A stretch of 64,000 nucleotides of DNA from Chrysogorgia sp. JL179-B06 (Eukaryota; Cnidaria; Anthozoa; Scleralcyonacea; Chrysogorgiidae). Shown here piece by piece: positions 26,301 through 38,300 of the stretch. The notes beneath the pieces were generated by a model. It saw nothing but the letters and a program-made list of their open reading frames with translations, was not told the origin of the DNA and ran no database searches. Each line of letters starts with the position of its first letter. The first letter of the stretch is position 1. Location of the stretch: contig JAYKKM010000418.1 in assembly GCA_035772405.1 (NCBI GenBank), positions 2,156,501-2,220,500 of the forward strand, written 5' to 3'. The position numbers and the translations under genes were made by a program.

Positions 26301-29300
26301 CAAAATCAAGGAGGACTCTCCAGATACAAGCGTGGGTATCTCAGCACTGTTGGTAAGAAATGATATTAATGATCTCGCCGCTAAGGCAAAACAAGTTAAT
26401 AATATCCTAAGAGATTATTGTAATCAAAAGAGGGTGCCATTTTTAGGCAATGCCAACATTAACACTTCTCACTTAAACTCTAGGGGTCTTCATTTAAACA
26501 AACATGGTAGTGTAGCTCTCCAAGAAAATTTTATAGAATTTACTAATGATATTTCTTGACATAATCTTTTGCCGTGTGAAGCTGCTGCAGTCTCCGATGA
26601 TCAGCAAAATCATTTTTCCAAAGAGTCTATTTCATTCATACCTACTACACGGGGCTTCAAATTAGCCGCACTTAATGTGACAAGTCTAGTAAAGCACATC
26701 GACGAGCTAAGGGTTTTGCTTGTTGATAACCCAGTCGATGTATTAGCAATAAATGAGACAAGGCTTGATTCTACTATTAATGACAACGAGGTGCATATAT
26801 CTGGCTATGAAATCGTACGTCGCGATAGAAGCGTCAATGGTAGATTTGGTGGAGGTGTTTGTTTTTATGTTCGCCGTAATATTAATTTCTCACCACGCCT
26901 TGACCTGTCTATCGATCAGCTTGAAAATTTATGCATCGAAATTCGTAAACCTAGATCCAAGCCTTTTCTCATTGCGACTTGGTATAGACCACCAGACTCG
27001 GCCGTTGACAAATTTAATTATTTTGAGACACTAGTAGGCAGACTTGATGCGGAAAGTGTTGAATATTATTTAATGGGTGACCTGAACTGCAATTTAGGGT
27101 CAACCGTATTAGATCGTAATTCAACTTTGTTGACTGGTATTACCGATCTTTATAGCTTAAATCAATTAATAAGCGAACCAACTCGTGTGACCAAGTCATC
27201 TTCAACTTTAATTGACTTGATATTTACTAACACTCCTGACAAAATTGTTTGCTCCGGTGTCTCTCATATCGGTATTAGTGATCATAGCCTAACTTATGCT
27301 TTTCGTAAACTTTCAACTGGTTTATTCACTAAAGGTCACTCTACAGTAACCTATCGGAAATTTAAGAATTTTGATTCAGCCAGTTTTAGAAATGATATCT
27401 GTTTACAGAATTGGGATGATATAAAGGCGTACGAAAATCCAAATGATATGTGGCATGTTTGGAAGAACACATTTTACAGTGTTGTTGAAAGACATGCCCC
27501 CCTGTGTACAAAGCGTGTTAGGGCTTCTAAATCGCCTTGGATCACGCCTCAATTAAAACAACGTATGCACGAAAGGGATACTCTCAAGATAAAAGCGACT
27601 CGATCTAATGATCCAAACGATTGGTTCGCCTTTAAGAGAACCCGCAATTCTGTAAACACTGAAATCAAACATACTAAAGAAATATATTATATGAATGCTC
27701 TTCACGAAAATAAGAGCAATTCGAAGAAGACTTGGAATATTGTTAATGAACTTACTTCAAGAAAAGTTAACAGCTCACACATAAAAGAAATCAAATTGAA
27801 CGGCTCTTCAATTAGTGGCAATCATGAATTATCTGAGGCGTTTAATGATCATTTCGCCAGTGTTGGGCCTAAGCTGGCTGACAAAATACCTTGCAATGAA
27901 AACAGCCGTTCACATTTGGATTATCTTACATGTCACGAAACTAGAGCTAGTTTTCAACTGAAGGCAACAAGTTCGTCCACAGTCTTTTCTCTTTTATCTA
28001 AGCTAAGTAAATCTAAAGCAACTGGCTTAGATAAGATATCTGCCAGGCTTCTTCGTGAATGTCCTGACTTGATTGCAGAATCCCTTTGTTTAATTTTTAA
28101 CCGCTCCATTAACACGGGTATTTTTCCCGATGAATGGAAGTGTTCAAAAGTTATACCATTATTTAAACAAGGGGAACGTAAGGATCTCGATAATTATCGG
28201 CCCATCTCAATTATTCCGGTCGTGGCGAAAATTTTTGAGAGGATAGTTTACGACCAAGTCCATGTTTTTCTTATCGATAATAAACTACTTTCCAATTGTC
28301 AATCAGGGTTCCGAAGTCTTCACTCCACAGTCACTGCTCTTCTTGAGGCCACTAATGACTGGGCATATAATATTGATCGTGGCAATGTTAACGCTGTAGT
28401 CTTCTTAGACCTCAAGAAAGCGTTTGACACCGTGGATCATGGAATTCTGTTATCAAAATTAAATGTATATGGTATTGGAGGTGTTGTGAGCAATTGGTTT
28501 AAGTCTTACTTAAGTGACCGGAAACAAAAATGCTATGTGAATGGTTTTCTCTCACAGAAGCGTTCATTGTCCTGTGGTATCCCACAGGGAACTATTTTAG
28601 GGCCACTATTATTTTTAATTTATATAAATGACTTACCCAATTGTCTCGCACACTCCCAGCCACGTATGTATGCAGACGACACTCATTTAACATTCGCAAC
28701 AAATAATGTTCATGATATTAATCTGAACCTCAATCAAGACCTGGCAAACGTTAATGAATGGCTTATCGCAAACAAGCTTACTCTAAACCAATCAAAGACA
28801 GAATTCATGTTCATCGGGTCTAGGCAAAGAATATGTACGTTTCACTCATCAATATCTCTAGAAATTGATGGGATCCCAATTAATCAGGTTTCCCATACAA
28901 AGTCTCTTGGTGTACATATTGATGAGAATCTATCTTGGAACGTACATATTAATAAGCTATCTAAAAAGATTGCTTCAGGCATTGGATCTCTAAAACGTAT
29001 AAGATCTTTTGTCCCTGATACGACGCTACAGCTTATTTTCAATTCGTTAGTTCAACCGCATTTTGATTACTGTTGCGTTGTTTGGGATAATTGCAACAAA
29101 ACCCTCGCTGATAAACTTCAAAAATTACAAAATCGTGCAGCCAGGGTGTTAACATTTTCTAGTTATGACACTAATGGTGATTTTCTCCTTGAGAAACTTG
29201 GCTGGAGGAAACTTGACTCCCAGCGCAAGTTTCAAAAAGCTGTTATGGTCTACAAATCACTTAATGGGCTCGCTCCTAATTATTTGCGTCCCATGTTCAC

Positions 29301-32300
29301 AGACCGTAGCAGTGTAACGAATTATTCATTGAGAGACACCGAGGGCAAACTAGCTATTCCTAAGCCTCGTACTAACTACTTAAAAAATAGCTTTAGTTAT
29401 AGTGGTACGGTGCTATGGAATAGCCTTCCTATCGAGTTGCGGAAGGCAGACACTCTGGGTGAATTTAAATCCGGCTGCAGTAGCTTCTTAACCTCTTAAC
29501 CTTTTTATCGCACGGCACTCATGGAAAGCAGGTATTTTTAGCTTAGTATTATTAGGAATATTAGAATTGTAATGTTGTAATTTGAAATTTGTGAATGTAT
29601 GTATTAGAACAATAATTTTGTAATTTAGGTAGTGCATGCAAAATCCTGATGAGTTTTTTACCGTGGTTAAATAAATTAGTAATAATAATATTTTTGCAAC
29701 GCTTTTGTTTGCTTTACAAACGGAACGCCACAACGAATACAACAATATTTTGTCTTATAAGCACGTACATAACAAGTTGTGAGATAGAAAGATTGGTGTA
29801 CGGCCAAATACCCAATAACGATAACGGAATACGTATATATGATCTAACGTTTCGAGTGAAGGACCGAGGCTCGCCGAGGCTATGAAGGCCCTTCTCTGAC
29901 GAAGGATCTTCGCTGGAAACGTTAGACCATACGTATTCCATTATTTGGCAGTACATTGACCTTTCTATCTCTCGATTTGTATTTCTACACTGTCTCCGCA
30001 TAATCCACATTGAAAATGAAGTTCGTGGATCCCACGAAGCACGCCACGCAGCATAAAATGTGGTTTTATTGGGATAATGAGGGATAGAAAAATGAATTAT
30101 ACTAATTTATGCATTTTATGCGACGCATTAAATGCGACGGAACTTCGACGTCTAAATCAACGTCGCATTTCCATCGAATTATGCGACGAGGCTCGTCGCA
30201 TAATTCGACAGCGTCGCATTAAATGCGACGCGTCGAATAAAATCAGTTTAGACGTCGCATTTCCGTCGAATAAAATAGGTCGCATTAAATGCGACGCATT
30301 AAATGCGACGGAACTTCGACGTCTAAACCAGGCCTAACTGAACCACAACACATTGCCAGATCATCTGCATACAGAATCCACTTGATAGCCCCTTTACCAG
30401 ACATCCGTCCATCCCTCTTCCTGTCGTAACATTCACCTGGGATCCGATACCTCATATCAATACCCCATCCATCAGGAAACGCCAGATCGATCTCTCGTGC
30501 GCAAACTTTGAGAACAAAGTCAAAGAAATAATTAAAGAGTAAAGGGCTTTTTATACCGCCCTGTCTGCATCCAGTGAGTTCAGTTCTTTCAAAACTTCTT
30601 CAGTTACAAGCTCAAATTGAAAGGTGGAAAGAACGACCGGGTTGGCATGTTGCGGTTGACTAGTTCCAAGTAAATTCGAAATACTTGGAAGTGCCAAAGA
30701 TAAATTGTGACCAATCTTAGAGAAAAATTTGTTAAATGCATTTGAAATTTGGACCTTATCGGATGTAAGTAGGTTCTCATTATTTACAACAGCTGGAGAC
30801 TGTCTTGGATTGTATATCGACAGAGCCTTTCTTAGGCCAGGTTTACACTTTACACTAGTACGGTACGGTAAGTGATCCGTTAAAAAATCAATACGTTTCT
30901 TTGTTGTGTTTACACTGTACCTGCCTAATCCGGAGTGGTTTGCCATAGCGTAGTCACTACGCCAAGCACTCCGGATGTAAATCACTACGCTACGGCAAAT
31001 TTAACGTAGCGTAGTAGTGTAAACGTATGTATACGCGTTTAAAATATTTGCTGGAAAAAATGTTTTTATGGTTATATGCAAGCATTAAACCTCTCTGCAA
31101 TCGCGAGTGCGGAGAGCCGCTTCCGGCAAAAAAGGAAACGGCTTGTAAAACATGCTGTTTCTAAACGTTTCCGGCAGCGGAAAAAATCGCCATTTTGTAA
31201 AATATGTCGGGCAATACGCATGTGCGTAGTAAAAAACTGCTGATGTCAACGAAAAACCTCGCTTTGTCCTTTGTTGTGTAAACAGACGTAAATTTCACAA
31301 CGGTACGCCAACCTAATCCGGATCACTTACCGTACCGTACTAGTGTAAACCTGGCCTTAGAGAATCCCCAAAAGCCCTTGGGTTGCTTATATTGTCTTCA
31401 ATAAGCTTTGAGTAAAATGCACTTTTAGCCTTTCGGCATTCGATGTTCACCTTATTTCTGAACTCCCGGAATCTCTGTTCGTGATATGTCAATCTACTCT
31501 TTAGGAGTTTTTTTTGTGATAAACCCTTTTATTCATCAGGTCACGAATCTCACTTGCGAAGTCCTGATGCAACCTCGTATACCCAGGGTCTTCTCAGTGT
31601 CCGAGGAGCGAGCGCCCGGGATGCTGGTAAAGGCTGGTCACGTGACTCCATGGATATTGGATTATTTTGTAACCTGGCTTATTCTCGCTGGCCGGATCAC
31701 TGTGAAAATATACCACAAACTTCTATAATTGAAAGTATAAACAGTATATGGATAATTTAAAAATATTACAATTTATTGGAAAGACAACGGACTGCAGACA
31801 GAAGTTGAAAGATGGTGGATTACTTCGAAAAATGCGTTGATTTACGGACATTTGTTGCTGTCATAAGATAAACATTAGGGACTTTAAGGTCTACGACGGC
31901 AACCAGGACGGGGACGTCGTTCAAACAAAAGAATCTTCGTGCGAAACAATAAGAACGAATAATTTTTATTCGCAAGAGTAATTTCAACGCCGTTCTCGTT
32001 CTGTTTACAACGCCACTGAGAGCATTTTCACGTCTTTAGGACGACGGTAACTCGCGGAGAGATAAGAGATGTGACTTATTAAAGACTGACTTTAACACAG
32101 ACACTATAATCGTTTTAGAAATATTGAAGCGTTTTGGAGATCATAAAACAAGCTTGGAGTGTCAAATACGCTAGTCAATCGACCGTGGTTTCATTCAAAT
32201 GTTAAAATTTGTATTGCTTTTACTCCCTATGATCAACGCCAGAACAGTTCGAATTTACAATTTTAATACAGTCAGACTATGACTATTATTTTAAATACTA

Positions 32301-35300
32301 ATCATGTTTATCTTATGACAGCAACAAATGTCCAGTAAATCAACGTATTTTTCGAAGTAATCCACCATCTTTCAAGGCTTTCAACTTGTCTGCAGTCCGT
32401 ACTGTCTTTCCAATAAATTGTAATCTTTTAAAATTATCCATAATATACTGTTTATACTTTCAATAATAGAAGTTTGTGGTATGTTTTTACAGCGATCCGG
32501 CCCCCCGGATGATATAAGCGAGAATAAGCCAGGTTACAAAATAATCCAATATCCTTGGAGTCACGTGACCAGCCTTTACCAGGGTCTTTCTCTTCCCTCG
32601 CTCCACTCCCCACCCATCCCGGGCGCTCCCCCGGGCACTGAGAAGACCCTGGGTACGAGGTTGGTCCTGATGATCATTAAACAGTTCAAAGCATTCATCC
32701 ACATCTTCCGATAGGTCTAAAATATCCCATGGGATGCCGCAAATCTCCTAAGAAATCATGCCGCAAATCTCCTAAGAAATCATGCCGCAAATCTCCTAAG
32801 AAATCATGCCGCAAATCTCCTAAGAAATCATGCCGCAAATCTCCTAAGAAATCATGCCGCAAATCTCGTAAGAAATCATCTTTGACGTATTGTTTATAAT
32901 CTAGTTTCTATTAACTAGTTTCTTCTCCACTGTGTTTCTGAATTTTATGCCAATATCAGAATAAAGTTTTTGTTTTTGGTGTTTCCATATGTACTGTATT
33001 AGCTCAAGATGTATATAGCATATTATTATTGTCAGACAGGGGTATATTAGGTATATATTGGTTTACACAATATTTTAACAATGTTTCTTCGAGTTTTTAC
33101 TCGGGCTTAGCCGAGTCTTAAATCCAGCTTCGTTTCTGTGTTCGTCGTCGTCGTTTTCTGCGTCGAGAGAATGTAATTATTGCGTGGGCGTTATGGCGAA
33201 TTAAAGCGATTTATTGTCAATGAATCGCAGTCGGAAAACCATTTACGAGACCTGTAAACCCACAAACTAATGCAAAGATTCTCTCCAGGATAACTGGATG
33301 AGAGAAACACAGATGAGAGATTAAAGAAAGAACCGTGGAACGACTAGTATATGTTGTCATGTTGACGTTTCGTGCAAGGCAATGCAATGCAAGCGAATAT
33401 TTGAAGCGAGTTCGAACTTTCGCTTTATAATTGACAATGAATCGCAGTTGGAAAAGTTTACCGAGACTTGTAAACCCTCGAACCATTGTTGCAAAGATTC
33501 TCTCCGAGATGAGAGAAACACAGATGAGAGATCAATGGACAGCCGAAGGACAGGGAAATATTATATTATGTTGTGTTGACATTTATCCGTGAAACTCCGT
33601 AATATTAATCATTATGAAACGTTGTGTTTTTGTCCGATTTAAATCAATTCTATATCGAAATGATCACTTGAATCTGGCGAATCGAACGATATAGGTTTCG
33701 TCTACTTAAAATGAGAAGATCAGATGTTATATGAGAAAATGCGTAAGCGATTAAAGCGAATCAAAGGACATGGCTTCAAGATCTATTCGTCGTTTACCCG
33801 ATGATTTAATGCTTTTATGTCCATTATTAACCGATGTAATTTCGTAACGGATATGTTTCGTATACCTTGCCGTTGATTTTTATATAAATTTTGACAGTTC
33901 AGTGCCTGATTACAGAAATCAATGCATTAAAAATTATCCTTTGTAATATAAGACAAGTGAGCGGGTTTTCTAATTCCAACTGTCTAACTTGCCACCAATG
34001 CATAGCCATCTCCGTAGGCAATATGCGCGCCATGTCCCTAAAAGTAGCCCGAGTTAACGCCTAGCGGGCGTCTGTTTAATTATTATAATAATTGTTTAAT
34101 TATTATAAGCAATTTTAATTCTTATCGTAAGAATAAGGTCATGCACATTGCAAGGGCCATTTGTTCAAAAGAAAATGATGAGGTTGGTCTAATTGGCCAC
34201 CAAAGTGTTTGCCACTTAGAGTACTGCATGATGCTATGCAGAACATTGCTTGTGATTACTGTAGCTGTGGGCTCAATGCCCTACCTTTCTGAAACCCAAG
34301 CAATATACAGTAGCACACTACACTGCTTGTTGTAATATTACTTATTGTATAAATTGGAGTAATGTATATGTATATAGTTAAGAGATTTAATTTATTTTAG
34401 TTTTACATAAACTCTTTCCAATATGCACATCAACTTTATTATTAACGTCTGAAGGTGACAAATTCATGTGAGCAAGAATGCCGCTTAAGAGAAAAGTTCA
34501 ATATATCGGTAGGCCATTTTTTACTTTATAAACAATCATGCCCATGCGGTTACAGTTTCCTCTTTCCCCCAAATGGGAGGGGTCGGTTGTTCTCATGATA
34601 TCTCACATGAATTGGCTATTTTACAGTAGTGTGTGACCTCTGCCATGCCATCTCCATCTAAAATGGTCCTTCAATCCCATTTTGTAATTAATTCCCTCCC
34701 CTAACGACCAACATCTCTGTGTGAATTATTTATCATGTAACTGAACTAATAATTCGTATCAATGTTTTCACAAATGGATATTACCCTGTATATCACCATG
34801 GAAACCTTCAAAATCCAAAAAGTTAATGCTAGACGCAGTGGAAGAATGCCGATTTTAAACGACGAGCAGTTAAAGTTTATCGACAAAACGAACTTACATC
34901 GTTTGAGTTGAAAAACAAGTTGACAGAAGAATGCCAAGTAAACATTTCAACCTCGACGATTCGTCGCGTTAGGCGATCAATGGGATGGAAGCATGAGAAT
35001 GCACGCTCTTGCCAATTTATTCGCGAGCCAAACAAGCTGAAACGATTAGTTTTCTGCATAAAGGAATTCACAGAAATGTAATTTTCACTGACAAGACGAG
35101 CGTTGAGGTTCAGTAACACACCAGACTTTGCTTTCGGAAGAATGGAAGTACTGTAAGCCAAAGTGCACAAAGAAATCAAACCACGCATGTCGTCCGTGTC
35201 GAGGTGTTACATGGCACGAGATGTGCCATGCACGAATGCCTACTTTGAAAATGCTAGAATAATATGCATTTGTTGTGCTGGGATGGGCCCTAATCAAATC

Positions 35301-38300
35301 CAAACCGCCTAAATATAACCCTAAACCTTGAATCTAACCCATGTCGACAAGATAAAACTTTCATTAGGTTATGAAATATTCGCGGCATCAGATTATCTCG
35401 TTTGCAACTTTCAACTACACATTTTTTTGGTCTACACGGTTCTTTCTGTAAAAGCCCCGTTACACGTAGCTTTTTTTCGTGCAACTTGCGTCGCAAAAAA
35501 AGCAAAATTCAGGTTGCACGAGCAATTTGGAGGATGTCACACGTTAAAAATCCAAGTGCAACTTGAACTTTCTTTTTTTGCGACGCAAGTTGCACGGAAA
35601 AAAAATACGTGTAACGGGGCCTTAAACCGCCGATATAAACATGTAGTAGCAATTTGTGTCCAATATATTTATATTCAAATGTCTCATACCCCCGTGTGTC
35701 CAGATTATATAACGCGACATATAATGGGACAATTCGAACTTGTGATCACTACAGCATTGGCAGGGGAAGATGTTGTGTTTTTGGGTCGGGTAGTTGCAAC
35801 CTCTAGGGGGGTCGGGCGCATGCTCCCCCGGAAAATTAGAGTCTCTGAAATGGTATTTCCTGCATTCAGGTTAAAAGTCTGTAAGAACCGACATGGTTCC
35901 AGAACTCAAGGGGGAAACGAACCAGACCTTTGAATAATATAGTTTATCTTTCGCTGAATATCCGTTGGCGTTAAACAAGGGAACAAACAGTGTTTTAGCT
36001 CTAAAATCCTAAAAATATTGGGGGCAGCTTAGCCCCATTTCAAATATTGGGAGGGGGGGGGCTATAGCCCTCGTAGCCCCCCTATTCTGCCGCCCTTGCA
36101 CTACAGGTAGCAATTCACTTTATATTAGAAACTACTAGTGTTAAATTATAGTCTCTGATCGACTGTTCTGTATTTATTGTGACTTTCTCGGCAAAGTGAC
36201 AAACACGGCCACCATATACGATGACGATTCGGACGACGATCGCACGTCATTCGGATGCGGATCGCACGCGGACGCAGTGTTAGGTTATTTCTGAGTATGC
36301 TATGTTCTGACATAGATAATAGTTCTGAGCACAACTGTATGTCGTCTTTTTAGGCTAAAAACGAAGTATGCAGCTTTGAAAAGCAAAATAATTTACTGAG
36401 AAGTGATGTTTCTGATATGAAGTTGTTGGTTGAACAGGAAAGAACGGACACTAGTATCACAGAAAGCTGTAAGGTATTGAGTATTTTTATGTATATTAGT
36501 ATTTACTACGTTCTAAATTTGGCTGGCATTGCTTTGTATTAGTTTCGACCAAAACGTCGTCTATGAAAATACGTACATATGTAATTAAAAGTATTTTTCG
36601 ACAGACCTGTAACAAAATGTATTGAAGTTCTCTTATTTCTCTTTTTCATATATCCTTTGTGTAGCAATATTAGTCTTTTATACAACAACTTTAGTATTTC
36701 TAGCAATTTGATTGGTTAAAAACTATGCGTTATTACAGTATAGATACACAGTTGACGTCACAGAGTCGTGACCTAGCAGCTTGAAGTATTAGCCAGAACT
36801 GTTGTGTTTCTTTCGTTAAGCAATCAGGTCACGTTATTTGTATAGATCACTAATGACGTAATTAAACATGATTTACATTTGTTGATGATTTTTTTACCCC
36901 GTAATTTCCCTCTTCAAATTGTAAAATTTGACATTTCAGTCCCAGTTTTTTTCACGCTGGCACGCAGCCACTTCTACACCGTTGTCTCTTTGGCCACTAT
37001 AATAGAGACCTTTACTGGCAGTATTATCAATCACCGGCCATGCATATTCAAACATACCAGTTTGTATTTTGCAACTGCCTTCAGGCACATGTAAATGTTA
37101 CGTGCCATAAAAATATGATGACGTAACGTGTATAAAATCCCTAGCCGTCTAATGTCAATGTTGCAATCTGATGGGCTACACTACGTGCTATCTACCTGTA
37201 ATTTTATCGTAGATATCGAGTGGCGATCCAGTGACATGCAAGGCCGAGTTTTTCCAAAAAAACAATGCCCATGCATGTCTCGTTTTTCGAAATAATTTTG
37301 ACGAAATAAGGAACGTTTGTTTTTACTAAAACAATTTGATTATTCGCCCGAAATTCTATGAGGCTATAGTTAACTTGGGTTTCACCCTCCTTTACTATCT
37401 CATAATCAAATTGTTATATATACTGTATAGTGAGCGTTCCTCCATATGTATACGTGCATCATGTGCAATAACTGCTCAGCTGACTTATAGTGATCTGAGG
37501 CGACTCAAAAATAAGACAACTATTTCGACCAACTATTTCTGTCAACCTGAGTTGTACAATATGTATTTGAATACAATATGAATTGTATTAACGTTAAAAA
37601 AACGTATCCCCGCGTCTCGCTCTTGTTATACAAACTCGTATATATTTTGTATTTATGTCAATATTTGTATATTTCAACGAATTCCCCGAGCGGAGGGTCT
37701 ATAAATTATATATTGTCTTGAAATATTGTTAATTATTAGTCTTTTATACAACAACTTTAGTATTTCTAGCAATTTGATTGGTTAAAAACTATGCGTTATT
37801 ACAGTATAGATACACAGTTGACGTCACAGAGTCGTGACCTAGCAGCTTGAAGTATTAGCCAGAACTGTTGTGTTTCTTTCGTTAAGCAATCAGGTCACGT
37901 TATTTGTATAGATCACTAATGACGTAATTAAACATGATTTACATTTGTTGATGATTTTTTTACCCCGTAATTTCCCTCTCTTCAAATTGTAAAATTTGAC
38001 ATTTCAGTCCCAGTTTTTTTCACGCTGGCACGCAGCCACTTCTACACCGTTGTCTCTTTGGCCACTATAATAGAGACCTTTACTGGCAGTATTATCAATC
38101 ACCGGCCATGCATATTCAAACATACCAGTTTGTATTTTGCAACTGCCTTCAGGCACATGTAAATGTTACGTGCCATAAAAATATGATGACGTAACGTGTA
38201 TAAAATCCCTAGCCGTCTAATGTCAATGTTGCAATCTGATGGGCTACACTACGTGCTATCTACCTGTAATTTTATCGTAGATATCGAGTGGCGATCCAGT

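Larger units (their letters stand above)
24640..29692 (+). mobile_element. Near-intact LINE with ubiquitin-like/SGNH ORF1 (ends approximate)
   Basis: Bicistronic non-LTR retrotransposon on +, nested in the TIR element: a short 5' UTR, ORF1 (24739-26559), ORF2 (26569-29499) and a 3' UTR ending in TAAATAAATTAGTAATAATAATA near 29692. Both frames are complete. The clade looks CR1/L2-like: an SGNH esterase in ORF1, an EEP endonuclease and a YADD RT. No target duplication can be fixed because the 5' end is uncertain. Confidence 0.85.
24324..30334. mobile_element. 6-kb TIR element with TA target duplication
   Basis: Ends GGCCAGGTTTAGACGTCG / CGACGTCTAAACCAGGCC, with near-identical arms of about 55 bp and then more GTCGCATTTAATGCGAC palindromes (24340-24445; 30112-30334). 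TA flanks both sides (24322-24323, 30335-30336). Most of its interior is a later LINE insertion; without it the element would be a MITE of roughly 1 kb. No transposase of its own seen. Confidence 0.82.
30558..32733 (-). pseudogene. LINE-B fragment (endonuclease-RT linker), interrupted twice
   Basis: Coding pieces on the minus strand: 32733-32664 (GIPWDILDLSEDVDECFELF), 31569-31360 (FASEIRDLMNKR...RKAKSAFYSKLIED), 30831-30558 (LRKALSIYNPRQSPAVVNNE...VLKELNSLDA). The inserts are a Mutator-like element (31570-32663) and a TTA-flanked MITE (30835-31356). Removing each insert with one target copy rejoins the frame. One stop near 31530 and truncation at 30557 make it non-functional. Confidence 0.75.

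Noticed and set aside
29895..29935. Possible hammerhead ribozyme (CTGACGA ... GAAAC)
   Set aside because: CTGANGA and GAAA are present, but helix II cannot pair properly in either copy and no short helix III with a cleavable UH step follows. The conserved outer stem is kept as a finding instead.
32734..32878. CRISPR-like array
   Set aside because: The 24-bp units are directly adjacent without spacers, in a eukaryotic intron; it is a simple tandem repeat.
37336..37581. Conserved 81-codon ORF repeated at 38408-38653
   Set aside because: Identical only because the whole 1.07-kb segment is duplicated; no protein features.
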